In this document: piece after piece, positions 1 to 8,856 of the stretch
How positions within the stretch are numbered: position 1 is the stretch's first letter
Layout of the letters: every line of letters starts with the position of its first letter
NCBI GenBank assembly: GCA_028871055.1
Contig: JAGWON010000006.1
Coordinates: 97,702-161,701 of the forward strand
DNA length: 64,000 nt
Reading direction: 5' to 3'
Source: Alphaproteobacteria bacterium
GTDB lineage: Bacteria > Pseudomonadota > Alphaproteobacteria > ATCC43930 > CGMCC-115725
Notes under the pieces: generated by a model
What the model was told of the DNA's origin: nothing
The model's database searches: none
Seen by the model: only the letters and a program-made list of their open reading frames with translations
Translations under genes and position numbers: made by a program

Positions 1-1751
1 AAGTGGCGTGTCGCCGCTTGGAACGCCGTCAGGTCGAAAACATCGGACTCGAGCGGCACGTCCAGGTGATGGGCCTGGCCGCGGAAACGGATGGCGAGCG
101 AACACTCGATCCGCGCGCGCACGCCGGGCGCCGCGCGCTCGAGATTGGCGGCGACTTCGTTACTCGCCGCCTGCAATGCGGCAGCGACGAGTCCAAGCTG
201 CGCCGCCGTTGGCATGGTTTGGACGCCGACGCGCACGTAGGCCGGACGGTCGGCGGTGAAGCCCAAATCCGCATTGCCGGTGCCGTAGGCGGATTCCGCC
301 GTCGCCGCTGCGGGGACGACGAAGCCGTCGAGACCGAGCTCGGCACTCAGCACCCAGGCGTGCGACGGACCGGCGCCGCCATTGGCGAACAGCGTGAAGT
401 CGCGCGGATCGTAGCCGCGCTCGATGGTCATGCGGCGCAACAGGTCGGCCATGCGGCTGTCGAGCACCTGGCGGATGCCCCAGGCCGCCTCGACGACGCT
501 CATGCCCAGCGGCCTGGCGATGCGCGTCTCGATCGCGCGCCGCGCGGCGCCGAGGTCGAGTTTCATCCGTCCGCCGAGGAAATTGTCGGGATCGAGCACG
601 CCGAGCACCAGATCGGCATCGGTCGCGGTCGGCTCGCTGCCGCCGCGGCCGTAGCAGGCGGGACCAGGATTGGCGCCGGCGCTCTTCGGTCCGACGCGCA
701 GTTCGCCGAACGCGGCCGAGGCGATGCTGCCGCCGCCGGCGCCGATCGAATCGACGTCGATCGAGAGCACCCGGATGTCGGCGCCGGCAAGCGCGATCTC
801 CGACCGCATAATCGGCTTGCCCGCGACCACGACGCCGACGTCGAAACTGGTGCCGCCGATGTCGGTGGTGAGGATGTTCTTGAGGCCGATCTGCGCGCCG
901 GTTGCCTGCGAGCCGATCACGCCGCCGGCCGGACCCGAGAACAGTGCATAGGCCGGCCGATCGCTCAGGACCGACGTCGGCAGCACGCCGCCGGCGCAGG
1001 TCATCATCATCACCGGCACGCGCATGCCGGCGTCCTGGAGCCGGCGCTCGAGGCTGGCGAGATAGCGCCCAGCCAACGGACCGAGCGCGGCGTTGGCGGC
1101 GGTCGTCGACATGCGCGCATATTCGCCGACCGCCGGAGAGATCTCGTGCGACACCGACACGAAGGCCTGCGGCAATTCCTCGCGTGCGAGTTCGCGCAGC
1201 CGGTTCTCGTGCGCCGGATTGCGCGTCGCCCACAGGGTGCAGATCGCGATTGCCTCGACCCCATCGGCGGCGAGCCCGCGTAGCGCCGCGCGCGCTTGCG
1301 CTTGGTCGAGCGGCGTGACGATCCGGCCGTTGACGTCGATGCGCTCGTCGATCTCGATCACGAGATGGCGCGGCACCAGCGGCGGATTGCGGTTGCGCAG
1401 ATAAGGATCGGTGAACTCGGATTCGTTGAGTCCCGAGGTCTGGCGCCGCAGACGGCCGATTTCGAGCGTATCGCCGAAGCCATGTGTCGTCAGGATCGCG
1501 GTCTTGGCGGCATTGCCGGTCAAGAGCGCGTTGAGGCCGACGGTGGTGCCGTGGCCAAAGCGCTCGATCTCGGCGCAGAAGCGCTCGAAGCTCAGGTCGA
1601 AGGATCGCGCCGCGAGGCCGACCGCCTCGATAACGCCGCCCAGGACGTCGGGCGTGGTGGGCGTCTTGAAAACGCGCGTCGCGCCGCCGTCCGCCGCCAC
1701 CCATAGATCGGTGAAGGTGCCGCCGACGTCGCTGCCGACGAAGAATTGCAC
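1..1751 (-). CDS. Hydantoinase/oxoprolinase A-type subunit (HyuA-like), 3' end cut by window edge
   Basis: Members of this family use ATP to open lactam or hydantoin rings; relatives include 5-oxoprolinase and acetone carboxylase beta. The frame starts with GTG at 1751, three bases after the MaoC stop, and stays open to the left edge, giving about 583 of the usual 680-700 codons. Visible signatures are FVGSDVGGTFTDLW at the N-terminus (nucleotide-binding type motif), GHGTTVGLNALL, THGFGDTLEIGRLR, and RFRGQAHHLDVPL near the edge. It is the last visible gene of a tightly packed minus-strand operon with a transporter, an aldolase, BKACE and MaoC, so a catabolic role is likely. The B subunit is not in the window, and the substrate is unknown. 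Confidence 0.88.
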   Translation of the reverse strand, partial: MQFFVGSDVGGTFTDLWVAADGGATRVFKTPTTPDVLGGVIEAVGLAARSFDLSFERFCAEIERFGHGTTVGLNALLTGNAAKTAILTTHGFGDTLEIGRLRRQTSGLNESEFTDPYLRNRNPPLVPRHLVIEIDERIDVNGRIVTPLDQAQARAALRGLAADGVEAIAICTLWATRNPAHENRLRELAREELPQAFVSVSHEISPAVGEYARMSTTAANAALGPLAGRYLASLERRLQDAGMRVPVMMMTCAGGVLPTSVLSDRPAYALFSGPAGGVIGSQATGAQIGLKNILTTDIGGTSFDVGVVVAGKPIMRSEIALAGADIRVLSIDVDSIGAGGGSIASAAFGELRVGPKSAGANPGPACYGRGGSEPTATDADLVLGVLDPDNFLGGRMKLDLGAARRAIETRIARPLGMSVVEAAWGIRQVLDSRMADLLRRMTIERGYDPRDFTLFANGGAGPSHAWVLSAELGLDGFVVPAAATAESAYGTGNADLGFTADRPAYVRVGVQTMPTAAQLGLVAAALQAASNEVAANLERAAPGVRARIECSLAIRFRGQAHHLDVPLESDVFDLTAFQAATRH

Positions 1752-1754
1752 GAT

Positions 1755-2219
1755 TCAGTCTCCCGCCGCAGCCGGCACCGCGGTCCGACGGCCGAAGATT
1801 CCGGTCGAGACGAAATCCATCAGCAACGCACCCTCGTCGTCGAACAGCTCGAACAGGATTTCGACCCGTCCGCGATCGGCCCTGTTCTGCGAAGGCACGG
1901 TGCTGCGCACGGTGAGGCGCAGGCTTACGCGCATGTCCGGCCGGAGCGGCTTGAGAAAGCGAATTTTGTCCATGCCCGGCGAGCCCAGGCTGGCGGATTC
2001 CCTCAGCACCGCATCGACCGCGAGCCGCATCGCGATGCAGCAGCTATGCCAGCCGCTCGCGATCAGGCCGCCGTACATGGCCGACGTTGGATGCGCGTCA
2101 TCGAGATGAAAAGGCTGCGGATCGAATTCGCGCGCGAACGCGACGATCTCCGCTTTCGATACGAACCGCCCGCCGCAGTCGAAGACTTGACCGGGCCAGA
2201 AATCCTCCCAATAGCGCAA
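1755..2219 (-). CDS. MaoC-like hotdog dehydratase
   Basis: A 154-aa single hotdog-fold protein of the MaoC/R-specific enoyl-CoA hydratase family, which hydrates enoyl-CoA or related thioesters. The catalytic segment FDPQPFHLDD (Asp and His about residues 32-38) and the downstream YGGLIASGWH are plain. The start is TTG at 2219, four bases after the BKACE stop. No strong ribosome-binding site is visible, so translational coupling is likely. It lies between BKACE and the hydantoinase-like gene in one operon, which suggests it acts on a CoA intermediate of the same degradation route. The substrate cannot be read from sequence. Confidence 0.85.
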   Translation of the reverse strand: MRYWEDFWPGQVFDCGGRFVSKAEIVAFAREFDPQPFHLDDAHPTSAMYGGLIASGWHSCCIAMRLAVDAVLRESASLGSPGMDKIRFLKPLRPDMRVSLRLTVRSTVPSQNRADRGRVEILFELFDDEGALLMDFVSTGIFGRRTAVPAAAGD

Positions 2220-2223
2220 GCGC

Positions 2224-3135
2224 TTACTCGGCGGCGACGCGCGCCGGCGCCTTCACCGGCTTGAGGCCGAGCATCTCGCGCGCCTCGGCCGCTGTCGCCG
2301 GCTCGGCGCCCAGTTCGCGGACGATACGCACGGCGCGCGCAACGAGCTGCTCGTTGGTCGCGAGCTGGCCCCGGCCATAATAGTTGTTGTCCTCCAAACC
2401 GACGCGGATGTGGCCGCCGAGCAGGATGGCGTTGGTGGTGGCCGGCAACTGCGCCGGTCCGATGGCGCTGACGCAGAAAATCGAATCCTTCGGCAGATGA
2501 TCGACCATCATCTGCACGATCTTGGGCGAATAGGGATAACCGCCTTGGAAGCCGGCCGCGCCAAGCACCATGTTGACGTAATAGGGAGGCTTGTCGAAGC
2601 CGGCGTCGATCAGCCGGGCCGTGTCCTGCACCAGATGCGCTAGGCTGAACACTTCCCATTCGGGCTTGACGCCCTTGTCCTTGAAGAGCTGCGCCATCTG
2701 GGTGCAGCGCTCGGACTCGGTGACCATCAGCAGGTTGCGGCCGTGGAACTGCGCCAGGATGGTGTGGCAGTCGAACGTCACCATCTCGCAATGCTTGCCG
2801 TCGGCGCCCTTGAGCCGTTCCTCGAACTGGATCTCTTCGAGACCGGGCCGGAGCGTGCGCACCATGTCGCCGTTCACGCCGCCGCCGGTGCTGTTGTTGA
2901 TGATGATGTCGCACTTGTCGCGGATCAAGCTGTTGATCCGGGTGTAGACCGCCGGATCGCAAGTCGCCTCGTCATCCCTGCGGCGCGCGTGAACCGCGAC
3001 GATCGCCGCGCCCTCGTTGTAACAGCGCACGACCGTTTCCGCGATTTCATCGGGCTGGGTCGGCAGGTTTGGATTCTGCTTTTTGCTTGCCATGCCGCCC
3101 GTGGGCGCGACGGTGACGATGACTTTCTGGGTCAT
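2224..3135 (-). CDS. BKACE family beta-keto acid cleavage enzyme (DUF849)
   Basis: A 303-aa TIM-barrel enzyme of the BKACE family, whose studied members (such as Kce) condense a beta-keto acid with acetyl-CoA to give a CoA ester and acetoacetate. Conserved features seen are [14 protein letters not shown] at the start, [11 protein letters not shown], and VGLEDN near the C-terminus, where the Zn-ligand Glu lies. The usual HxH Zn motif after the AAIV strand reads AVH (residues 47-49), so the first His is Ala. That could mean altered metal binding or a divergent subgroup. The ATG start follows the aldolase stop by about 100 bases. Operon context points to catabolism of a compound imported by the adjacent MFS carrier. 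Confidence 0.88.
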   Translation of the reverse strand: MTQKVIVTVAPTGGMASKKQNPNLPTQPDEIAETVVRCYNEGAAIVAVHARRRDDEATCDPAVYTRINSLIRDKCDIIINNSTGGGVNGDMVRTLRPGLEEIQFEERLKGADGKHCEMVTFDCHTILAQFHGRNLLMVTESERCTQMAQLFKDKGVKPEWEVFSLAHLVQDTARLIDAGFDKPPYYVNMVLGAAGFQGGYPYSPKIVQMMVDHLPKDSIFCVSAIGPAQLPATTNAILLGGHIRVGLEDNNYYGRGQLATNEQLVARAVRIVRELGAEPATAAEAREMLGLKPVKAPARVAAE

Positions 3136-3236
3136 GCAAGCCTCCCTGGTAGCGGGCCGGCGTTCTCGCGCGCACGTTGCCCGAACGCGTTCATTTTTCG
3201 GCCAGTGGCACCAATTGTCAAGCGGACGGCCGCCGG

Positions 3237-4229
3237 CTAGGCGGCGATCTTCGTTTCGCCCGGGTCAATCACCGAAAGGTTGAGCGCTTTCAGCAAGCGA
3301 TAGATGATGTCGATCTCCGCCTGTTTCGGCTTCGGCATCGGTGGGCGCATGAACGGGTTCGGGATCAGGCCGCGCAACCAAGTCGCCGTCTTGTAGCGGA
3401 TGTGCAGCCGGCCCATATCGGCGATGTAGCCGTGCAGCTCGGCGAGCCCGCTGTTCCAGATCGCGGTGGCACGGGCGGCGTCGCCGCGGTCCCAGGCCTC
3501 GAGGTGATCGAGCATCGGCTCGAGAGCGAAGTTCCAGAAGCCCGAAAGCGTGCCGTCGAACGTTCCGGTCGCGCGGTACTCGTGGAAATTCGATGCCAGT
3601 GCGCCCATCACGGCGACGTGCCGGTCGAGCGAGCGCAAGCCGCGGGCGATGAGGCGGAACCCCTCGTAGGTGTAGGTCATCTTCCAGCCGACGATGTTCG
3701 GAATCTCGCGGCATAGTGCGAGCGTCGCACCGAGCGGCAGGCCCGGATAGAAAGGCGGCTTGGCGCCACCGACCGGATGGGTGACGATCGGCAGATCGAC
3801 GGCGCGGTCCTGCGCCTTGATCTGGTCGCCCCAGATCTCGGGATAGGCGTCGGCATCCCAGCACGAGGTGACGTCCTGGGCGCCGCCCGGCGGCGTGACG
3901 AAGATGCCGTCGACGCCGAGCGCTTTGGCGTCCCTTGCGGTCTCGACCATCTCATCGGTGGTGATCGCCCAGGTGCCGGCGATGATCGGCACTTTGCCGC
4001 GCGCCTCTTCCATGGCGATCTCGAGCACGCGGCGCTTCTCCTGGCGCGTGAGATAGAAGATTTCGCCGGCCTCCGGATTGATGCAAAGGCCGCCGTCTCT
4101 CGCGAAGCGCGGCTCGGCAAGGAAATAGCGGATGAACCGCCGATAGGCCTGCTCGTCGATCTTGAGCCGGCTGTCATAGGGCAACAGCACAGCCACGTAG
4201 CGATAATCGCCGATTTCTTTGCTCGTCAT
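3237..4229 (-). CDS. DapA/N-acetylneuraminate lyase superfamily aldolase
   Basis: A 330-aa class I aldolase-type TIM barrel of the dihydrodipicolinate synthase superfamily. The Schiff-base lysine fits K183 in IVGWKMTY. The barrel strand PIIAGTW and the sequence [11 protein letters not shown] match the family. The Tyr that normally sits in the YNxP motif of dihydrodipicolinate synthase is absent (PIVTHPVGG), so lysine biosynthesis is unlikely and a catabolic lyase or dehydratase is a better reading. The ATG at 4229 lies 36 bases after the MFS stop. It belongs to the same operon as BKACE, MaoC and the hydantoinase-like gene. Confidence 0.85.
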   Translation of the reverse strand: MTSKEIGDYRYVAVLLPYDSRLKIDEQAYRRFIRYFLAEPRFARDGGLCINPEAGEIFYLTRQEKRRVLEIAMEEARGKVPIIAGTWAITTDEMVETARDAKALGVDGIFVTPPGGAQDVTSCWDADAYPEIWGDQIKAQDRAVDLPIVTHPVGGAKPPFYPGLPLGATLALCREIPNIVGWKMTYTYEGFRLIARGLRSLDRHVAVMGALASNFHEYRATGTFDGTLSGFWNFALEPMLDHLEAWDRGDAARATAIWNSGLAELHGYIADMGRLHIRYKTATWLRGLIPNPFMRPPMPKPKQAEIDIIYRLLKALNLSVIDPGETKIAA

Positions 4230-4265
4230 GCGAAGTTCCCTCGAACGAAAATTCCGGCAGCCGCG

Positions 4266-5660
4266 CTAACGCGCGATTGCCTCCAAGATCTGGCCTCGCG
4301 TCTCGATGGCGAAGAACAGCACGATCGCGGCGCCGAAGATGCCGGCCGCGCCGAAGGCCATGAAGACGCCACCGATGCCGACGCCGCCGAGGATGAACCC
4401 GACGGTGGGCGGACCGACGATGGCGGCGATGCGATACCACGCGCTCGCGGTGCCGGCACCGAGCGCACGCATGCGTGTCGGGTAGATTTCCGGCAGGTAC
4501 ACATAGATGGCGGCGAGCAGGATCGAGATGAAGAAGAGCGCGATCGACGCCAGCACGACCACCGCCTCGAGCGGCGGCGGCGCAACGGCCCACAGCGCCA
4601 GCAGGGGCACGCCCGCTCCCAGGAACGATATGATGTAGCACGGCTTCCGGCCGAACCGGTCGATCAGCGGCACGCCGGCCAGGGCGCCGAACAGGCCGAC
4701 GAAATAGCTGATGAATGCGTACTGCAGCGTCTGGCCGAGCGGGAGATGGTAGACCGTGCGATAGAGCGCCGGCAGCCAGACCAACAAGCCGTAGCCCAGG
4801 AACGACGTGCTGAAGGCGATGAGCCACGCGGTCACCGTGCGGCCGAGATAGGCGCGGCTGAACAGTTCGGTCCAGTGCACCGTCTCCCTTACGATCGGCG
4901 GAATATCGGTCGGCAACGGCGGCAGCGCGCGGCCGCCCTGCGTTACCGCGGCCTCGATCTTCGCCACCGCGGCGTCGGCTTCGGCGAGATGCCCGCTATG
5001 CGCCAGCCAACGCGGCGATTCCGGCACCAGCCGGCGCAGCCATATCGCCAGCAACGCCGGCAACGCCCCGATGACGAACATCCACTGCCAGCCGAGATGC
5101 GGCACGACCCAGATCGAGACGAACGCGGTCACCATCACGCCGAAGGCGAAGATCGCCTGGAACAGGACGATGAGACGGCCGCGCAGCGAGGCCCGGCTGA
5201 ACTCGTTCATGTAGGTCGCCGCGATCGGCACCTCGGCACCGAGACCGAGGCCCTGGATGAACCGGAACCAGAACAGCGACGTATAGCTCCAGGAAAGCGC
5301 ACAGGCGATACTCATAACGCCGATGATGGCGACACTCCAGCGCAGCACGCGGAGCCGGCCGAAGGTTTCGGCCACGTAACTCAAGATGACCGCGCCGATG
5401 AGCTGTCCGACATAACCGATGGCGATGAGCAGACCGATCTTGGGCCCGATCTCTTGCGGCGCCAGATGCCAGATGCCGATCAGCGCCGGCACCACGAAGG
5501 CGATCGTGAGGGCGTCGAACGCATCGAAAAAGCCCGCCATGCCCACGATCAGCATCATTCGGGCATACCAACCCGACGGCGGCAACCGCTCGATGCGGGC
5601 GGCAATCAGCTCTTCGGATAGGCCGCCCGATGGTCTCGCATTCGATGCGGTGTTCGGCAT
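4266..5660 (-). CDS. MFS transporter, aromatic/organic acid:H+ symporter type
   Basis: A 464-aa major facilitator with about 12 predicted membrane segments. The N-terminal LPPSGWYARMM then GFFDAFDALTIAFVVPAL resembles the sugar and metabolite:H+ symporter branch. The family loops ETFGRLRVL (after TM2) and DRFGRKPC (after TM8) are visible, and PESPRWL and ETRG mark the ends of the two halves. The start ATG at 5660 has a strong GGGGAGG site just upstream. It is the first gene of the catabolic operon, opposite a GntR-family gene, and probably imports the substrate of the pathway. Confidence 0.88.
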   Translation of the reverse strand: MPNTASNARPSGGLSEELIAARIERLPPSGWYARMMLIVGMAGFFDAFDALTIAFVVPALIGIWHLAPQEIGPKIGLLIAIGYVGQLIGAVILSYVAETFGRLRVLRWSVAIIGVMSIACALSWSYTSLFWFRFIQGLGLGAEVPIAATYMNEFSRASLRGRLIVLFQAIFAFGVMVTAFVSIWVVPHLGWQWMFVIGALPALLAIWLRRLVPESPRWLAHSGHLAEADAAVAKIEAAVTQGGRALPPLPTDIPPIVRETVHWTELFSRAYLGRTVTAWLIAFSTSFLGYGLLVWLPALYRTVYHLPLGQTLQYAFISYFVGLFGALAGVPLIDRFGRKPCYIISFLGAGVPLLALWAVAPPPLEAVVVLASIALFFISILLAAIYVYLPEIYPTRMRALGAGTASAWYRIAAIVGPPTVGFILGGVGIGGVFMAFGAAGIFGAAIVLFFAIETRGQILEAIAR

Positions 5661-5754
5661 TGCATTTTCCTCCCCTGGCGGCGCGCCGGTTTTCTCGCCC
5701 GATCCGGCGTCGTCGGCGAAATCATATCATCGGCCTTTTTGCGAATCGACAATA

Positions 5755-5775
5755 ATGTATATTATAAAAATACAT
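5755..5775. promoter_or_regulatory. Candidate GntR operator (ATGTAT-N9-ATACAT)
   Basis: A perfect inverted repeat of six bases per arm around an AT-only nine-base spacer, inside the 139-base divergent region between the MFS operon and the GntR gene. FCD-type GntR proteins bind short palindromes with outer TGTAT/ATACA-like half sites, usually next to their own gene. This fits autoregulation plus control of the operon, but it is an inference from position and symmetry. Confidence 0.55.
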
Positions 5776-5799
5776 ACCGGCATCCGGTGCAGGAGGGTC

Positions 5800-6606
5800 A
5801 TGAACCGACGCGAAATCAGGCCGAACGCGCGGCATCGCGCCGCGAGACGCCCGCGGCCGACCGGCGCGCAGCGCGTTTACGAGGCGCTGCGCCACGCCAT
5901 CATCGCGCTCGAATTGGAACCGGGCGCGGCGCTCGAGGAAGCGACGCTGTGCCGCCAATTCGATGTGTCGCGGACGCCGGTTCGCGAGGCGTTGATCCGG
6001 CTTGCCTCCGAGGGCTTGGTCGATCTCGAGCCCAATCGCGGCGCGAAGATGGCGACGCTGCAATTTATCGACGTCGTCGATCACTACGAGGCGATGGATG
6101 TGTTCCAACCCGTCATTTGTCATTTTGCGGCCGTCCGCCACACGGACGGCGATCTCGCCGCAATGACGGCGCGGCTGCGCGACCTGCGTCGGGCGGTCGC
6201 CCGGCGCGACGCCGAATCGATCATCCGCGCGAATTACGACCTGCATTGCGCCATCGCCACCGCCGCGCATAACCGCAGTCTCGCAAACGCGTACAGACAA
6301 ATGCTCGTCGACAAGCTGCGCATCGCCCAGCACACCGGCCGCGGCCGCTCGCTGGCGGAACGCTTTCTCGGCACGCATCGCATCCTGGAACGGCTGGTGC
6401 GCGCAATCGGCACGCGCGACACCAAGGCGGCCGAGCGCCTTGCGCGCGAGCTCAACGGTCATATCCGCGGCCAGGTGGTCGCGATTTTGTCCGCGAGCCT
6501 CGGCCGCGAGGTCGCCGTGCCTATACCGGCGCCGCGCGAGCGCGACTTCGTGGTGATCGGCGGCGGCAAGCTCGTGCCACGACGATCCGAAGGATCCGGA
6601 TCGTGA
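5800..6606 (+). CDS. GntR family transcriptional regulator, FCD (FadR-like) type
   Basis: A 268-aa regulator. The N-terminal winged helix shows TGAQRVYEALRHAII, then CRQFDVSRTPVREALIRLASEGLV. The FCD effector domain carries the usual metal-site residues in NYDLHCAI, GTHRILE and LNGHIRG. The ATG at 5800 was chosen because AGGAGG lies at 5791-5796. The frame is open further upstream, but nothing there looks coding. The gene diverges from the MFS-aldolase-BKACE-MaoC-hydantoinase operon and most likely represses it until a pathway acid binds. The basic Arg-rich N-terminal 20 residues are an ordinary feature. Confidence 0.9.
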   Translation: MNRREIRPNARHRAARRPRPTGAQRVYEALRHAIIALELEPGAALEEATLCRQFDVSRTPVREALIRLASEGLVDLEPNRGAKMATLQFIDVVDHYEAMDVFQPVICHFAAVRHTDGDLAAMTARLRDLRRAVARRDAESIIRANYDLHCAIATAAHNRSLANAYRQMLVDKLRIAQHTGRGRSLAERFLGTHRILERLVRAIGTRDTKAAERLARELNGHIRGQVVAILSASLGREVAVPIPAPRERDFVVIGGGKLVPRRSEGSGS

Positions 6607-6664
6607 GGCATTCGGCGCGTCCGATCATCGGCGGCGCCGCCGGTTGCAGTTCGCGATTGCGCTG

Positions 6665-7816
6665 ATGGAATTCTATCGCTGGGCGATCCGCCCGATCCTC
6701 TTTCGTCTCGATCCCGAATGGATTCATCGTGCCACGGTGGTCGCATGCCGGACCCTCGGGCGATCGAAAGTTTTTCTGAGCGCCTTGGAGCGCTTCGCTG
6801 CCGTGGATCCACAGTTACGTGCGCGCGTGGCAGGACTCGATTTTCCTGCGCCGGTTGGCCTTGCCGCCGGATTCGACAAGAACGGCGAGGCCGTGGACCT
6901 CATGTCGAGACTCGGATTCGGCTTTATCGAAGTCGGCTCCGTTTCGGAGCATCCGTCCGCCGGAAATCCCGGGCGTCCGCGGATTTGGCGACTGACGGCC
7001 GACGAAGGCCTGCGCGTCCACTATGGATGCCCTAACGACGGCGCGGTCACGGTCGCCGGAAGGTTGCGCGCCCATCGGCTCGCGGTTCCGCTCGGCGTCA
7101 ATCTGGTCGAGACGAATACCGGCACGGTGACGTCGCCCGAGCATGCCGCCGACGAGCTCGGCGTGGCAGTCGGCCGTTTCATCGGAATCGCCGACTACAT
7201 CGTGCTCAATCTGAGCTGCCCGAACATGCCGCGCGGCGGCGGCCTGTTCGACGCCCCGGTGAAGCTTGCGTACCTCCTGCAGGCTTGCGCCCGCCACGAT
7301 GGATTGCCTCCGGTTTTTCTCAAGCTGACGCCGTCTGGCGACCCCGGGAATCCACGCGTCATCGACGCGATCCTCGAGGCCGTCGATCCGTTTGGATTCG
7401 TGAAGGGGTTCATCTTGAATATTCCCAACCCGCGTCCCCACGCCACGCTCCGCACGTCGGCGGCGGAGATCGACCGCACGCGCGGTGGCATCACCGGCCC
7501 GTCGTTGCTGGAACCAACAAAGGCCGTGATCCGGGCCTGGTACCCGCGCATTGACCGCACGCGGCACGCGCTCATCGGCGTCGGAGGCATTGCACGTGCG
7601 GAGGATGCTTACGAGATGATCCGGCTGGGAGCATCTCTCGTCCAACTCTGTACGGCGCTGGTCTATCGCGGCCCGGGCGTCGTCAAACGAATCAATGACG
7701 GGTTGTGCCGGTTGCTTGAACGCGATGGCTTTCGAGACATCGGAGAAGCGGTAGGGACCGGCAATGGCCGTCGCGCAATATTCGAACCGGCCCCGATCGT
7801 GGCGACGGAGAGATGA
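6665..7816 (+). CDS. Dihydroorotate dehydrogenase (class 2-like) homologue with altered active site
   Basis: A 383-aa FMN-barrel protein that aligns with quinone-dependent dihydroorotate dehydrogenase: a class 2-type N-terminal FYRWAIRPILFRLDPE, then GLAAGFDKNGE, GFIEVGS, and the phosphate-binding IGVGGI and GASLVQLCTALVYRGP. Several substrate-side motifs differ from class 2: the catalytic segment reads NLSCPN (Cys, as in class 1) instead of NISSPN, GINIGKN becomes GVNLVETN, the MGFNN loop is YGCPND, and TNTT is LNIPN. It may oxidise something other than dihydroorotate. The ATG at 6665 was preferred to an in-frame TTG at 6644. The stop is followed after one base by the flavin reductase start, so the pair is co-transcribed. 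Confidence 0.8.
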   Translation: MEFYRWAIRPILFRLDPEWIHRATVVACRTLGRSKVFLSALERFAAVDPQLRARVAGLDFPAPVGLAAGFDKNGEAVDLMSRLGFGFIEVGSVSEHPSAGNPGRPRIWRLTADEGLRVHYGCPNDGAVTVAGRLRAHRLAVPLGVNLVETNTGTVTSPEHAADELGVAVGRFIGIADYIVLNLSCPNMPRGGGLFDAPVKLAYLLQACARHDGLPPVFLKLTPSGDPGNPRVIDAILEAVDPFGFVKGFILNIPNPRPHATLRTSAAEIDRTRGGITGPSLLEPTKAVIRAWYPRIDRTRHALIGVGGIARAEDAYEMIRLGASLVQLCTALVYRGPGVVKRINDGLCRLLERDGFRDIGEAVGTGNGRRAIFEPAPIVATER

Positions 7817-7817
7817 G

Positions 7818-8462
7818 ATGACGCCGAAGAAATTAAGCCAGCCGCGCAAATGGTGGGATCGGCTTTTCGCGCCGAGCTCGTGCTTCGCGGTCATTACAAC
7901 CGTGGATGTCGACGGTCACACCAACGCGGCGTCCTACGGCACCTGTACCCGCGTCAAACACGAACCGGTTTATATTGCTTTCACCGCCAATGTCGGAAGC
8001 GACACGGCGCGCAATGTGACGGATACCGCCGAATTCGTCGTCAATCTGCCCCGCTTCGAAAGAGTAAGCCTGGAGGCCGCGCGCGTGGTCGGCCTGCCGT
8101 TCGCTCCGGGCGTGAACGAGCTCGAGAAGGCGGGACTCACGGCGTTACCGTCGACGGTGGTGAAACCGCCTCGAATCCTAGAATTTCCTCGGCATTTCGA
8201 GTGCAGGGTCGAGTGGACTAAGGCGTGGGCGGAGCGGCTGATGGTGGTCGGCAAGGTCGTCGCTGCTTCGGTCGATGCCGATTGCGTCGATGCGCAGGGA
8301 CGCGTTGTGTGGGAGCGGGTGCGGCCGGCGCATTATTGCGGAGCGCCCTATGGCGGCATGTTCGTCGCCGCTTATGACACGATGGCGGTCGGCTTGCCGT
8401 ATCAGGGGCCAGAGGTCGCCGAGTTCTTTGCCCGCGAGCAGGCGATGTTCAAGGATGGTTAG
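7818..8462 (+). CDS. Flavin reductase-like / FMN-binding split-barrel protein
   Basis: A 214-aa protein of the DIM6/NTAB flavin reductase-like family, which bind FMN in a split barrel and often supply reduced flavin to a partner. Visible are the N-terminal FAVITTVDVDGHTNAASYGTC, YIAFTANVGSDTARN, and EFVVNLP. The ATG at 7818 sits one base after the stop of the PyrD-like gene, with GGAG about seven bases upstream. The pairing with a divergent FMN oxidoreductase suggests the two act on the same chemistry. The partner and substrate are not evident. Confidence 0.8.
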   Translation: MTPKKLSQPRKWWDRLFAPSSCFAVITTVDVDGHTNAASYGTCTRVKHEPVYIAFTANVGSDTARNVTDTAEFVVNLPRFERVSLEAARVVGLPFAPGVNELEKAGLTALPSTVVKPPRILEFPRHFECRVEWTKAWAERLMVVGKVVAASVDADCVDAQGRVVWERVRPAHYCGAPYGGMFVAAYDTMAVGLPYQGPEVAEFFAREQAMFKDG

Positions 8463-8529
8463 GTCGGCGTTGCGCTCGACGCCGTAGCCAGGCGGCACGC
8501 AAACCCCTTTTCCGAAGGAGTCCGCCGCG

Positions 8530-8856
8530 GTGAGCCGGCATCGGCAACCTTATGGCGAGCGCCCGGCACCGCCGGTACAATCGCGCATGGCTTCGATGAT
8601 GCGCCTCGCCTTGATCGGAATCGCGGTCGCGCCGGCGCTCGCCGGCTGCAGTGTCTTCCAGATCCAGGATTCCTACGGCAACCGCTACGGCGGCTGGTAC
8701 GAGCATGGCGACCAATATCAGAGCCAGCTCGCGCTGTGCGAGCACGAGACCGCCGGTGCCGCCGTCGCCGCGGCGCAGCGTCCGGTCTCCATGCGCGAGT
8801 GCATGTGGCGGCACGGCGTGCCGAAAGACAACATTACGCCCGCAGCCGGAACCTAG
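8530..8856 (+). CDS. Small putative lipoprotein
   Basis: A 108-aa protein with a lipobox LAGC (Cys about residue 40 from the GTG start) after a hydrophobic stretch LALIGIAVAPA, so it is probably acylated and anchored in the envelope. AAGGAG at 8515-8520 favours the GTG at 8530, which gives a long 19-residue n-region. The ATG at 8587 would give a standard 20-residue signal peptide and is the alternative. The mature part is hydrophilic, with NRYGGWYEHGDQY and two Cys. I do not recognise a family. Its last 23 bases overlap the convergent MBL gene. Confidence 0.65.
   Translation: MSRHRQPYGERPAPPVQSRMASMMRLALIGIAVAPALAGCSVFQIQDSYGNRYGGWYEHGDQYQSQLALCEHETAGAAVAAAQRPVSMRECMWRHGVPKDNITPAAGT

Noticed and set aside
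160..1704. A 514-codon minus-strand frame within the hydantoinase-like gene
   Set aside because: It is in a different frame of the same strand; the true frame shows family motifs and begins with GTG at 1751.
3777..5621. A long plus-strand open frame opposite the MFS gene
   Set aside because: It is antisense to an intact MFS transporter; the predicted protein is a His/Asp/Arg/Gln-rich shadow without any domain, typical of high-GC DNA.
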